From Pseudoalteromonas sp. OOF1S-7 (GTDB lineage: Bacteria > Pseudomonadota > Gammaproteobacteria > Enterobacterales > Alteromonadaceae): a stretch of 64,000 nt of DNA. Position 1 is the stretch's first letter. Each line of letters starts with the position of its first letter. A model generated the notes under the pieces. The model saw nothing but the letters and a program-made list of their open reading frames with translations, did no database searches and was not told the DNA's origin. Shown here piece by piece: positions 26,710 to 36,900 of this stretch. Position numbers and translations under genes: made by a program. Location of the stretch: assembly GCF_022347765.1 (NCBI RefSeq), contig NZ_JAKRFZ010000002.1, positions 434,001 to 498,000 of the forward strand, written 5' to 3'.

Positions 26710-26841
26710 TTAGCCATCATGGGTGGAAACGAGTACATACATCAACCACAGTACTCCACTCAAAGCAAACACTGTAGCAACAGCAATAGCCAGCCATTTC
26801 ACCACTACATCCAGGATGTTGCTATTTTTGTCAGCTTTCAT
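26710..26841 (-). CDS. 43-residue single-span membrane peptide
   Basis: A small gene below the usual ORF cut-off. The start at 26841 lies behind a strong Shine-Dalgarno (AGGGAGTGAGGGC). The product begins MKADKNSNILDVVVKW, runs through one transmembrane helix (LAIAVATVFALSGVLWLMYV) and ends in a short polar tail. Charge layout predicts the N-terminus inside. Such tiny membrane proteins often modulate a partner complex, but no partner is known here. It reads the same way as the LysE gene, 122 bp upstream of it. Confidence 0.6.
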   Translation of the reverse strand: MKADKNSNILDVVVKWLAIAVATVFALSGVLWLMYVLVSTHDG

Positions 26842-27068
26842 GCCCTCACTCCCTGACGTTTTGAAATTCAGCATCTTAGTGATTTAGCAATACCGAAATC
26901 CACCCCAAAAATATGACCGAGTGTTCCTACCATCCGTTTTTAAGTTTGCCTGCGTTCATCCAGGCAAAACTGACCGTCCTGTCTTAGTGGCAAATCAAGG
27001 TGCCCTACTGACATTCCCTGACAACACCACGTGCTTTACTGTTATCAACTTAAACAAGGAGATAAAAC

Positions 27069-27386
27069 ATGAGCACCAACATCGTAGAAATCGCTACTTT
27101 CAAGCTCGCAAGCGGCGTAACTGAAGCTGACTTTTTAGAGCAAAATGCGCAATTTATGGCATTCGTTAATGCACAACCAGGGTCATTATATCGTTCGGTT
27201 TCAAAACATGCTGACACCGGCGTTTACACCGACATTGTGTACTGGACTACACTGGAAGATGCGAAGCGCGTGCAAGCTGCTTTCGAGCATGAGCAGGTGT
27301 GTCAGCAATTTGCGGCACTGATTGACAAGGATAGTCTGTCACTGACCTTGACTGAGGTGGTTGCGCAATCGCCTTGCAGTGGGTAA
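27069..27386 (+). CDS. antibiotic-biosynthesis-monooxygenase-fold protein
   Basis: A 105-residue protein of the small dimeric alpha/beta-barrel (ABM-like) type: VEIATFKLASGVTEADFLE strand-helix, GSLYRSVSK strand, and DIVYWTTLEDAKRVQAAFE strand-helix. No metal or haem ligand is diagnostic. Such proteins oxidise small aromatics or act as simple scaffolds. The start has a perfect AAGGAGATAAAAC. A terminator and then a WYL-domain regulator gene follow on the same strand; the two are often linked, and the regulator may act on this gene. Confidence 0.75.
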   Translation: MSTNIVEIATFKLASGVTEADFLEQNAQFMAFVNAQPGSLYRSVSKHADTGVYTDIVYWTTLEDAKRVQAAFEHEQVCQQFAALIDKDSLSLTLTEVVAQSPCSG

Positions 27387-27406
27387 CCTGACCTGGCTTT
27401 TTGAGT

Positions 27407-27432
27407 GCCGGGGCTATACCCCGGCGTTTTTT
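27407..27432 (+). terminator. terminator after the ABM-like gene
   Basis: GCCGGGG (27407-27413), loop CTATA, CCCCGGC (27419-27425), then G and six T. It sits just before the start of the regulator gene. Confidence 0.8.
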
Positions 27433-27442
27433 GGAGATCACC

Positions 27443-28153
27443 GTGCACAAATCTGAGCGTTTATTTCAGCTAGTCAACCTGCTTAAAGGCCGGCGACTGG
27501 CCATTACCGCGAAGCAGCTTGCCGAGCGGCTTAACGTGTCTGAGCGCACCATCTACCGAGACATCCAGCATCTGCAAAGTTCAGGTGTGCCCATCGAAGG
27601 CGAGGCGGGCATAGGTTATCTGATAGCCCAGTGCGATCTGCCGCCCATGATGTTTACCGTCGCGGAACTACAATCTTTGCTGTTAGGTACACGTATGGCC
27701 AGTGCCTGGACCGATCCGCTACTGTCGGAGCATGCCAGCAGTGCCATGGCAAAAATTGAGGCGGCGCTGCCCGACCACCTCAAACAACAGCTGGACGACT
27801 TTCCCTATGTGGCCGCCAGCTTTGGTCATACAGAGGACCATCAGAGATTCAGCCGTACACTGCGCGAAGCCGTAGTACAAAAGCGTCAGGTCAGATTGCA
27901 ATACAGAGATGCCAAAGATGCCTATAGTGAGCGGGATATTGAGCCACTGGGTCTGGTTTACTGGGGCGGCAAATGGACCATTATAGGACATTGCCTTTTG
28001 CGCAACGATTATCGCGAGTTTCGCCTTGATCGGGTGTGTGATATTTCCCTGCTGGCGCACCCTTTTGAACTCACAAAGGAAAAGAACCTGCAACACTATA
28101 TTGCTCTGGTTAAAGCAAAATATGCCGATGAGGCAAACCAGACAAGCCTTTAA
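27443..28153 (+). CDS. YafY-type HTH/WYL-domain transcriptional regulator
   Basis: About 236 residues from the GTG at 27443, eight bases after TGGAGA; an upstream in-frame start would cross the terminator. Residues 1-60 form a DeoR/HTH_11 winged helix (LLKGRRLAITAKQLAERL, then VSERTIYRDIQHL). The C-terminal part is a WYL domain (RQVRLQYRDA, then YSERDIEPLGLVYWGGKWTI). WYL regulators sense nucleic acids or small ligands. The ABM-like gene lies 56 bp upstream on the same strand. Confidence 0.85.
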   Translation: MHKSERLFQLVNLLKGRRLAITAKQLAERLNVSERTIYRDIQHLQSSGVPIEGEAGIGYLIAQCDLPPMMFTVAELQSLLLGTRMASAWTDPLLSEHASSAMAKIEAALPDHLKQQLDDFPYVAASFGHTEDHQRFSRTLREAVVQKRQVRLQYRDAKDAYSERDIEPLGLVYWGGKWTIIGHCLLRNDYREFRLDRVCDISLLAHPFELTKEKNLQHYIALVKAKYADEANQTSL

Positions 28154-28321
28154 TCTGCCTCTTCCTATGTGTTCTCATCACGTTTAGGCGAGTGTAGCCG
28201 ATCATCCGATCTGTGTGCTTTTTTTACTCGATTGTTTTTATTTAATAAATTATCAATAATTCATTCTCAGCCAGTATACCCGGTCAAATAATTCGCCACA
28301 CAAGCAACATTTATTAAACGC

Positions 28322-28342
28322 AAATGAGAGTTGTTATCATTT
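28322..28342. promoter_or_regulatory. probable Fur box
   Basis: A 21-bp imperfect palindrome with AAATGA at one end and TCATTT at the other and GTTATC in the centre, 70 bp before the siderophore receptor start. It resembles the GATAATGATTATCATTATC consensus, so iron repression is likely. Confidence 0.5.
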
Positions 28343-28411
28343 AAAATCACTGTTAGTATGCGCTCCCTCTGCAGTCCCGAAGCCGGGTTCCTTAGTCGTA
28401 TGGAGTGTAAA

Positions 28412-30847
28412 ATGCAATTCTCTCGCTCAAAGAATTCACCAAATATATTGGCCAATGCCGTTAAAATCGCCCTGTTAGGCGCCGCTGTGAGCAGCCCTGC
28501 TGCTTTTGCTCAAAATACTGACGAAAGTATCGAACGGATCAGTATTTATAATAAACACAACACGCTGATCCTGGAGTCAGGCACAGCCACCAAATCCAAC
28601 GTGGCCTTGATGCAAACACCGGCTGCCATTGTGGTTGTTGATAAAGAATTGCTTAAAGCACAAAGTGCCACCACACTTCAGGAAGCCCTGCGTAACGTCA
28701 GTGGTCTGGGGCAAGCCGGTAATAACTATGGCATTGGTGACAACCTGACCGTACGTGGCCTGGGAGTCAACTACACCTATGATGGCATGTATGGTGGTGC
28801 TGACTTAGGCAACAACTTTAACCCTACCCGCTCGATGACCAATGTTGAGAGCATTGAGGTCTTAAAAGGCCCGGCAACCGGTTTATATGGTATTGGCGCC
28901 GCAGGCGGTGTTATCAACCTGGTTGAGAAAAAGCCTCAGCAACAGGAAGCTTTCGAAATCAGCGCCAAAGCAGGCAGCTGGAACAGTTATGGTATTGGCT
29001 TTGATGCCACAGGTGGCCTGAACGACCAGTGGGCCTACCGTCTGGTAACCAACCATGAGCGCAGCGATGGCTATCGCGACCTGCAATCAGACAGAGACGA
29101 AGTGTACGCCAGTCTGAGCTTTGAAGTAAACGCCAGTCACAAGCTGCTGCTTTCAACCGCTTATATCGATGATGCGTTGCAAATTGACTCAATTGGCGAT
29201 CCCGTGCGGATCATGAACTGGGACAGCACCAGTGGTACGCCAGGTAAGCTGAGCGGGGCTGATCTGCCAAACGATGCCAAACTGGATGACGATGGCACAA
29301 ACTATCTGGGCGTACAACTGACAGAACAGCAACGTGAACAGCTGGCAGCCTCAGTGCGCGCAAGCGATGGCCTGCAACCTTACAATCTGGGTGATGGCAA
29401 CCTGATATCGCCTTTGTCCAAGCCAAACGAAGGTGAAGAGCTGCGCATTAAATTGCGCCACGACTGGCATATCAACAACGACTCGACCCTGACACAGCAA
29501 GTCTTGTGGCGCAGCTATGATTCTGAGTTTGCGCGCCAGACAGGTGCTTACAACTACGTGTACTGGGAGCGTCGCGGCGTGATTAATGCCGATCCACGTG
29601 CACCGCTAATTATTGATGGCGAACTGCACCCCTTTGCCGCCCGTCGTCAGGAATACCGCCGTCAGGTTGCTGAAGAACAAACCTGGCAATACTTTGCCGA
29701 TCTGCAACTGGGCTGGAGCCTGGGTGGCGTTATGGGTGAACACCTTGTCAGCGTAAACTATGAAAACCGCGAAATGGCGCTGAAGAGCTGGTCAGCTTAC
29801 GATGCCGACAGTGCCAAAGGCGACAATGCAATCCCGTATATTCTGGATATTCGCAACCCGAACTGGGCAAGCGGCGATATCATGGATTACGACCCGTCAC
29901 TGCGCAGCAACTATGATAAATCACTGGATGCCTATGGGATCAGTTTCCAGGAAGTCTTGTATCTGACGGATCAGTTAACCGCACGTGCCGGTCTTGCTTA
30001 CTCTGCGATTGAGCAGGCTTATCAACACAAAGGCAGTGACCGCGCGCCAGAAGCCAGCAAAGAACTGGATTCAGATGATTCGGGTATGACCTATAATGTC
30101 GGTATTAACTACCAGGTTCACCCGCAGCTTTCTGCGTTTGTTAATGTCGCCAAAGGCCGCACGGCTTACAGTATTTTAGGTGCTCTGTCCGATGATACAG
30201 CATCACCAAACCGTCCGGATTCTGAGTCAGAGTCACTCGATTTAGGGATCCGTTTCACGGCGCTGGACGAAGATTTGCTTGGCTCAATCGTGTGGTTTGA
30301 GACCAGCCGCACAAATCTGCGTTATACCAACCCGCTGTACAACGATGATCCCAAAGATCCGGAGTACAACATCAGTGTTGCGCAATACTTCTACGATGAC
30401 GAAGATGAATCAAAGGGTGTCGAAATTGACCTGAACCTGGCACTGGCTGAGTCGGTTGACTTAAACCTGAACGCCACCTGGCAGGACGCGATTGAGATCC
30501 GTGCCCAGGAGCGCTCAGAGCAGAAAAAAGGAGTTCCAGAAAAAATGGCGAGCGCCTGGGTCAACTACCAGCTGCCAGCCACGGTGCTGGAAAACCTGAC
30601 CCTCAGCCTGGGTGTGAACTATGTGGATGAGCGTACCGTTAATTCGGCATCATTCGGCCTGCCAACAGCAACGATTGACAGTTACACACGCTGGGATGCT
30701 GCAGCGCGCTATCAGGGTGACCAGTATCAGATCCAGCTCAATATTGAGAACCTGACGGATGAGCGTTATTACAGCAAAGCGCTGTTCCTTGGCGGCCTGC
30801 CAGGCAACGAGCGTAACGTTAAGCTGTCTGTAAACTACCAGTTCTAA
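28412..30847 (+). CDS. TonB-dependent siderophore receptor
   Basis: About 811 residues from the ATG at 28412 (MQFSRSKNSPNILANAVKIA), seven bases after TGGAG; the longer frame would bury the signal peptide. Cleavage is after AAFA (near residue 33). The TonB-box-like ESIERISIY follows. The plug occupies residues about 60-190 (ALMQTPAAIVVVDKELL, LTVRGLGVNYTYDGMYGG, SIEVLKGPATGLYG-GGVINL), and a 22-strand barrel runs to the final ...LSVNYQF. Length and the VLKGP motif are typical of ferric-siderophore receptors. Its substrate is unknown, and no siderophore genes are near. A Fur-like site precedes it. Confidence 0.92.
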   Translation: MQFSRSKNSPNILANAVKIALLGAAVSSPAAFAQNTDESIERISIYNKHNTLILESGTATKSNVALMQTPAAIVVVDKELLKAQSATTLQEALRNVSGLGQAGNNYGIGDNLTVRGLGVNYTYDGMYGGADLGNNFNPTRSMTNVESIEVLKGPATGLYGIGAAGGVINLVEKKPQQQEAFEISAKAGSWNSYGIGFDATGGLNDQWAYRLVTNHERSDGYRDLQSDRDEVYASLSFEVNASHKLLLSTAYIDDALQIDSIGDPVRIMNWDSTSGTPGKLSGADLPNDAKLDDDGTNYLGVQLTEQQREQLAASVRASDGLQPYNLGDGNLISPLSKPNEGEELRIKLRHDWHINNDSTLTQQVLWRSYDSEFARQTGAYNYVYWERRGVINADPRAPLIIDGELHPFAARRQEYRRQVAEEQTWQYFADLQLGWSLGGVMGEHLVSVNYENREMALKSWSAYDADSAKGDNAIPYILDIRNPNWASGDIMDYDPSLRSNYDKSLDAYGISFQEVLYLTDQLTARAGLAYSAIEQAYQHKGSDRAPEASKELDSDDSGMTYNVGINYQVHPQLSAFVNVAKGRTAYSILGALSDDTASPNRPDSESESLDLGIRFTALDEDLLGSIVWFETSRTNLRYTNPLYNDDPKDPEYNISVAQYFYDDEDESKGVEIDLNLALAESVDLNLNATWQDAIEIRAQERSEQKKGVPEKMASAWVNYQLPATVLENLTLSLGVNYVDERTVNSASFGLPTATIDSYTRWDAAARYQGDQYQIQLNIENLTDERYYSKALFLGGLPGNERNVKLSVNYQF

Positions 30848-30916
30848 AGCACAGGTGCCGTAATCCGTAATCCGGTTATCCGGTTACCCGTTGCCAACGT
30901 ATTAGCAAAACACATA

Positions 30917-30947
30917 AGCGAAGTGGGCCTGCCCACTTCGCTTTTTA
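30917..30947 (+). terminator. terminator of the siderophore receptor gene
   Basis: AGCGAAGTGGGC (30917-30928), loop CT, GCCCACTTCGCT (30931-30942), then TTTTT. Confidence 0.9.
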
Positions 30948-31032
30948 TTACGATTTAGATCACCCTGCCTGGATAATAAGTTTAGGTACAATCTTTGCTT
31001 AGGTATTCCCGACTCTGCAAAGGAATTACCAA

Positions 31033-31659
31033 ATGAAAATTAACACGATTACCCCTCAAAGCGCCTTTTCTGCCAATCAGTATGCAGCACACAATGCGGC
31101 ACAACTGGATAAACAGGCGCACTTTACACAGCAACTGAATGGTGCCATGGAGGCAGCCGGGCGGACACAACCGGACAACGAGGTTGCGGTTTCCGTTGGG
31201 GTGGATTATCAAAGTATTTCTGAGCAGACCAGAAGCTACTATCAGGTTGCCAGAGACAACGCCCACAAACGCGTTGACTCAAGCCAGCCAGAAAAGCAGC
31301 AGCAGATCCAGTTCTATCAGGAAACCATGAGCGAAATCATGGAGATGCCAATCGAAGTCAAGGTCGAGCCACACGAAGTCAATGAAGCCTTGCTGTTCAA
31401 TAACCTCGGAATAGACTACCTAGCCTATAAAGAGCTCAAAGTCAGAATCGAAATGCTCGACCTGACAGAGCAGGAAATGCACGATGATAGAGCGCTTCCC
31501 GATTATGAAAAAGACAAACTAAAAGACACAATTGATGAACTCAAAGCCAAACTGGAAGCGGCTATCGATGAGCTGCTTGGCGACAGCCAGGATAAGCCTG
31601 TAGAAACCGAACCGAGCGGCACGGTCAGTGAGGTGTTTTCGCTCTATCAAAGCACTTAA
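31033..31659 (+). CDS. protein of unknown function
   Basis: A 208-residue soluble protein without signal or membrane span. The first 60 residues are polar and Gln/Ala-rich; residues about 95-190 look helical and charged, with a coiled-coil-like stretch (YEKDKLKDTIDELKAKLEAA). No family is recognised. Its start follows AAAGGAATTACC and the gene stands alone between the siderophore receptor and two solute-binding protein genes. Confidence 0.7.
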   Translation: MKINTITPQSAFSANQYAAHNAAQLDKQAHFTQQLNGAMEAAGRTQPDNEVAVSVGVDYQSISEQTRSYYQVARDNAHKRVDSSQPEKQQQIQFYQETMSEIMEMPIEVKVEPHEVNEALLFNNLGIDYLAYKELKVRIEMLDLTEQEMHDDRALPDYEKDKLKDTIDELKAKLEAAIDELLGDSQDKPVETEPSGTVSEVFSLYQST

Positions 31660-31800
31660 GTCTGCCGTCAAACATGCACTGAGTGATACCACACCAGGCT
31701 AACAGACAGTGCAATTACGCTCAACGTACTATACTGAAATCATGTCGATTTACAGATCCGGGCCGAACACGGCATCGGCCTGATTACAAGGTAGGTTGCA

Positions 31801-32538
31801 ATGCATCAGTTAGTGCGTTTGGTTGCCCTGTATCCATTTATGAGCTTTGGGGCAACCTATGATACGCCCAGTCTGGACTGGGTGACCGAAGATTATCCAC
31901 CCTTTAATTACCACATAAACGGCGAGATAGAAGGCTTATCGATCCGCATTTTGGATAGTATTTATCGTGACCTGGGCTGGACTCTGAACAAAAGAGACAT
32001 CATGCTGGTGCCCTGGCCCAGAGCCTATCGGATGGCCATGACCTCACCTAAAACCTGTATCTTTTCTATTACCTATACTCAGGAGCGAGCTAAAATATTT
32101 CAGTTTATTGGCCCATCGATAGATAACCAGGTGGCCATCATTGGCCATAAGGACAACGACTACGACGTCTCAACCCTCAAAGATCTGAAAAACTACAAAA
32201 TTGGCGTGGTTAAAAACGACATTGGCCACCAGCTGTTACGCCAGTCAGATGTCGGCAAAGACAATCTTGTTTTCCTGGCCTCCGGATTTGAGCTAGTACA
32301 AATGCTTAAATTAAAACGCATTGACTTAATTGCCTATGGCGATATTATTGCGCGCTTTCAGTTTAAACGGGCCGGTATAGACCCAGCGCACTACCGCATA
32401 ATTTTACCCTTGTCACGTTCTTACCTGGGCTTTGCCTGCAATAAACAGGTTGATGCACGGTGGGTTCACAGCATGAACCAGGCGCTGCGACGCTTGCGCC
32501 GCAACGAGCCGTCGCTGTTTTTGCCACAATCATATTAA
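31801..32538 (+). CDS. orphan periplasmic solute-binding protein (SBP_bac_3 type)
   Basis: A 245-residue protein of the family-3 amino-acid-binding fold: WVTEDYPPFNYHINGEIEGL opening, then DIMLVPWPRAYRMA and the later DLKNYKIGVVKNDIGHQLL hinge. The N-terminal hydrophobic stretch is a short export signal. No permease or ATPase gene is nearby, so it may be a free periplasmic sensor or enzyme-like binder, as is common in this bacterial group. The next gene, 18 bp on, is a second, diverged copy, so the two form an operon. Confidence 0.8.
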   Translation: MHQLVRLVALYPFMSFGATYDTPSLDWVTEDYPPFNYHINGEIEGLSIRILDSIYRDLGWTLNKRDIMLVPWPRAYRMAMTSPKTCIFSITYTQERAKIFQFIGPSIDNQVAIIGHKDNDYDVSTLKDLKNYKIGVVKNDIGHQLLRQSDVGKDNLVFLASGFELVQMLKLKRIDLIAYGDIIARFQFKRAGIDPAHYRIILPLSRSYLGFACNKQVDARWVHSMNQALRRLRRNEPSLFLPQSY

Positions 32539-32556
32539 AGCTGTCCAGAGGAACCA

Positions 32557-33339
32557 ATGACGCGTTACTATTCACCGTTAGCCTTCGCATTTGTAACGGT
32601 ACTACCTGGATTATCAATGAGTCAGTCTGTCTGGGCATCACAACCTGAACAACACGTTGTCCTTGTGCCTATCACAGTCTGTTTTGAACGCTGGCGTCCG
32701 TTTAGTTATACCGATCAAAGTGGTGTTGCCCGCGGGCAAGAGGTCGAACTGATCAGAGCTGCAGCCCGAACGATGAATCGCACAGTCGAGTTCAGTGAGC
32801 TCCCTTTTAAACGCTGCGTTGCTAACGTTAAGTTTGGCAGTACGGATTTTTCACTCCATGTGGACAAGACCGACGGGCTGGCAATTTTTTCAGATTCAGC
32901 GACATCCTGGCAACTTAGCCTGGCAGTGTCCGCAGAGCGGTTTAACAGCATGAAAGACTTCAGGCAAATTGACACGCCCAGGATCATGTTGGCAACAGAA
33001 TACCCGTATCCCAAAGCAGTTTATCGAAAGCTTGAAGCACTGAATGCCAGATTAGTCAGGCGTTCTTACTATGAAGAAAGCGACGAGCATGCAAAGACGT
33101 TTTTTAATATTCTCTCCACTGCACGCGTTGATGCTATGCTGGTAGATAAATTATGGGCCCAGCATATGGTCAAACGATTTAACCTGCCAGTGGTGATACT
33201 GGCGCAAGATTTTCATAGTGAGCCTCAATATATTGGCTACCGTCACAGTAATGCCCTGCTAGCCAGGCAGCTTGAAGCTGCTATGGCTGCACTACCGGAC
33301 GACCTGGTTAAAGCGATTAAAGCACAATATCAGTACTAA
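32557..33339 (+). CDS. orphan periplasmic solute-binding protein, second copy
   Basis: A 260-residue family-3 solute-binding fold with a signal peptide (cleavage near residue 27, after VWAS). Landmarks are VCFERWRPFSYTDQSGVARG at the ligand-binding start and ELPFKRCVANVKFGSTDFSL. The start follows CAGAGGAACC, 18 bp after the first copy. It lacks transporter partners. A fragment matching its last codons lies just downstream, so this array was once longer or has been rearranged. Confidence 0.8.
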   Translation: MTRYYSPLAFAFVTVLPGLSMSQSVWASQPEQHVVLVPITVCFERWRPFSYTDQSGVARGQEVELIRAAARTMNRTVEFSELPFKRCVANVKFGSTDFSLHVDKTDGLAIFSDSATSWQLSLAVSAERFNSMKDFRQIDTPRIMLATEYPYPKAVYRKLEALNARLVRRSYYEESDEHAKTFFNILSTARVDAMLVDKLWAQHMVKRFNLPVVILAQDFHSEPQYIGYRHSNALLARQLEAAMAALPDDLVKAIKAQYQY

Positions 33340-33359
33340 CCAGACACAATTTGACCAGT

Positions 33360-33398
33360 CAATTGGTGAAAGCGATTCAAGTACACTATCAGTATTAA
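33360..33398 (+). pseudogene. C-terminal remnant of a third solute-binding protein copy
   Basis: Thirteen codons read QLVKAIQVHYQY then stop, almost the same as the DLVKAIKAQYQY end of the gene at 32557, but in another frame and 59 bp further on. The codons differ at several silent sites, so it is an old copy and not a recent slip. The remainder of the copy is missing. Confidence 0.65.
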
Positions 33399-33901
33399 CT
33401 GTACGCCTGCTGACGAGCCAGTATCACCAGTCGCGCCACCACATCTGCCGCAACCTGACTCAAAATTGAAGCATCGTGTTCGTTAAACTCTCGGGCCTCA
33501 AAATCAATCAGGCACAAAGTGCCTAGCTGGCTGCCATTCGGATGCCGTAAGGGGCAACCTGCATAAAAGCGGATATTCAGCTCCCCGGTTACCAGAGGAT
33601 TATCAAAAAAACGATCGTCCTTTAATGCGTTATCAACGACAAAGACCTCATTCTGACAAATAGCGTGGCCACAAAAAGAAATGTCCCGGTGTGTTTGTGC
33701 TGCATCCAGCCCAACTTTGGATTTAAACCATTGCCTGTCGCTGTCGACCAGACTTATTAGTGCAATAGGCACATTAAAGACATGTGCAGCAAATTCCGTA
33801 AGCCTGTCAAGCTCGGCGTCGGGAAGAGTATCAAGCACCTTTAAGTCATGCAGCGTTTGCAATCGCAGTGCTTCGTTATCCGGCAGTGGTGGATTTTTCA
33901 T
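33395..33901 (-). CDS. GAF-domain sensor protein
   Basis: A 168-residue single-domain protein from ATG 33901 (MKNPPLPDNEALRLQTLHDL); a TTG a few codons upstream is less likely. The fold runs LDTLPDAELDRLTEFAAHVF, then PIALISLVDSDRQWFKSKVG, DISFCGHAI and LRHPNGSQLGTLCLID, the typical N-terminal GAF of many bacterial signalling proteins. It has no output domain, so it may act on a partner. The divergent hybrid kinase operon begins 75 bp away. A Cys in SFCGH could bind a tetrapyrrole or react with redox signals, but this is a guess. Confidence 0.82.
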   Translation of the reverse strand: MKNPPLPDNEALRLQTLHDLKVLDTLPDAELDRLTEFAAHVFNVPIALISLVDSDRQWFKSKVGLDAAQTHRDISFCGHAICQNEVFVVDNALKDDRFFDNPLVTGELNIRFYAGCPLRHPNGSQLGTLCLIDFEAREFNEHDASILSQVAADVVARLVILARQQAYS

Positions 33902-33976
33902 CCAAATCACCAATTAACAGATGGTTTATAAACTATAGTTAAAAATGCCTGAACGTCTACATTAAGGAAAGCACGC

Positions 33977-36900
33977 GTGCAAGTGCAATTCAAAATTATT
34001 GTATGGTTAATGGTCGTGCTTGTCAGTTTACTTTCACTTGACAGGTTTGCACGGTCTTATTTCGCTTCCCATCACCAGGTTAAAGCAACCCGGGACAGCC
34101 TGAAAAATATCCATCATATGCAGCAGATAAGCAATGCCATCTTCGCGCTGCAAAAAGAGCGTGGTTATACATTTGGTTTGTCTGAACGGGCTACAGGCGA
34201 AACGCTCAGCCAGCTCAATCAGTATCGCAATGACAGCAATACTGCGCTTTCCGATATTGCAATTCAGAGCGCGCAAAACCAAAATTTGCTGTCTTCACTC
34301 CCCAGCACGGCAGAACTGATGAGTCTCAGGGCTCTATTTGACCAGCGGCTGCTCACCCGGGAGCAGGCCATGACGCTCTACACGGCAAAAATAGATGCGC
34401 TGCTGGACCTGTTTTTAGCGATTGAACTGAAAATTGCCGCAGATGCGGTTAACTCGCACTTATATAGTCTGACTCGGGCCATTGAACAGGCCGGCAAACT
34501 CAGGGCACATACGTATGCCATGCTCAACAACACACTGGACAACCGTGCAAGCGCCATCTTTGAGCTCTCAACCTTACACAACACCCATCTTGCGCTACTC
34601 ACCAACACACCTTTTAGTGAAAGTATTGTCAAGCAAATAACAGCCTTACAAACTCAGCCTCAGAATCAGACATTGAATGATGTATTGTTGTTGCTCGAAC
34701 GCACCGGCCACAGTACATTCAATGCACAGCAATGGTGGCAACAAAAAACACAATATATCGAGCTGCTCATCACGATTGTCAGTACGCAATTGACCGCTCA
34801 CCAACAACAGCTCAGCACCGAACTCAAAGCACATGACTCTACCAAGCTGGACTATGCCCTGTATGCTGTAATTGCATTTGTGGGTATAGTCTTGGCCAGT
34901 ACTCTGCTTTGGCGCACACTGGGGTATAGCAAGAAACCCAAACGGCACCAGACTCCGGTCAAACTGTCGCAGCTTTTGCTATTACTGGGATTAATCGTGT
35001 CTTTCATTATGTCTGAGCATGACATTAGTCAGGGTGAGCTGAGCAACGGCTTGTACACGCGCTCGGCAAATGAGCTGAGTAATAACCTTGCCTACTCCGT
35101 TATTGCCATCGACAATTTATGGCTGAAGCCGCTGGCCGAGCGGCTGCACACATTGAGTATTACCAAGCAACCTGTTTTTTCCAATGCGACAGGTACAGAA
35201 TATATAGGCAAGTTTACCCTCTCAGATAATGATCTGGTTGGCTTGTTCCCTGCCACTTTACCCGTGCAGAAACTACAAAAAACCATTACAGACAGTATTA
35301 CCAGGCAAGGGCCTCAGTCACTCTCTCTGGCATTGATGTCCGACAGCAATAATAAGTTATATAGTGTCTCAACGGCACCGCAGGCTAGTGCAAACGGATT
35401 ATCAGACATACTACTGGTATTGATCCAGCCCATTGACGACACCCTCACGAAAATCCTAAAAATGCCCGTTGCTTATCAGGGAATTACAACGCATTTGCTG
35501 TTCAACGACATAGTGATTGGCCGTAACGACTACTCGACCGGCCAGGCTGCCATGCTACCCAAAAACGGACTGGAGCTGATACATCAAAACTTTGCGCTTG
35601 GTTTTACCGTCAGAGCAACTCAGGATCCAGAGCAAATAGAGGGGTACATCAATACGTTGCAGCAAGAGTTTTCGGTGCAACTGGCCTTACTGCTCACACT
35701 GAGCCTGACCGCCCTGGTGCTGGCCCATCGGGCGCAAAATCGCATTATTGAGCAGTTACAGCATTCTGAGGCACAGCTTGATAAAGAACGCTTGTTGCTG
35801 TCTAACTCTGAACAGATTGTCGGGATGGGGAGCTGGGAGTGGCAACAAGGCAGTCGTGATGTATTGCTATCTAAGACATTGAAAAACCTAATGAGTGTAA
35901 AAAGTAGCGGAAAATACGTACCTTACACAGAGGTACTGCGTAAATTAACGCACTCGAGCAGACGTGTCTTATTCAACCATTTGCGTACTCAAACGCTGGA
36001 TTCACAGATTCGACTAACTCTAAGCTTCTGCGACGAGCAGGAGTCAGAGAAGCAGCTAGAAGTGATCATGACGTCACACCAGAGCGATGCGTCAGATTCT
36101 TTGTGTGTCGTCGGCGTTGTGCGAGATATTTCAGAGCAAGTCGCGCAGCAGCAAAGGCAGGGCAAATATCAGGCGTCCCTGCAGGCTGCTCGTCAGGAAG
36201 CGCTTGACCGTATGAAAGAAGCCGAAACCCAGCGCCACGAGGTGCAGCAGCTGCTCCACCGTAACCGCGAAACCGAGAGCCTGCTGGAGGCCACACTGGA
36301 CAGTATTCCTGCCTTTATTTTGTTACTGGACGGTGACGCCAATATCCGCCTGATCAACCGCTTTTGGTATAAAAGCAAACGCCTGAACCTTGAAGAAAGT
36401 GGCCTGTTTATTAATACCCTGATGCGTGTAAACGACAACCTGATTGACGTGATTTCCTTGCTTCCGTTGTCGAATAAAAAACCATTGCTGGAAGCGCTTG
36501 CATCAGCCAAAACGCGCGACCTGTATTACAAGGATATGGAGATATGCTATCAGCTGGACGGTGCTAAGATGTGGTTTGAAGTGATTTTAACCAACATTAT
36601 GTGCAACGATAAAAAGTACATGCTGCTATATCAACATGATATTACCCAACGTAAGAACGACGCCACCACCCTGGCCGATGCCAAAGAAACCGCCGAAGCC
36701 GCCAACAAAGCCAAATCCCGCTTTCTTGCGACTATGAGCCATGAGATCAGAACTCCGATGAATGGTGTAGTCGGTATGCTGGATATTTTGTCTCAGTCAC
36801 GGCTGAGCGATGAGCAGCGTCACCTGACATCTGTTGCCAAGAATTCAGCCATGATGCTATTGCGAATAATCAACGACATACTCGACTTTTCTAAAATCGA

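Noticed and set aside
33360..33398. Programmed extension of the second solute-binding protein gene
   Set aside because: The similar end lies in another frame after a normal stop; a lost paralogue explains it better than recoding.
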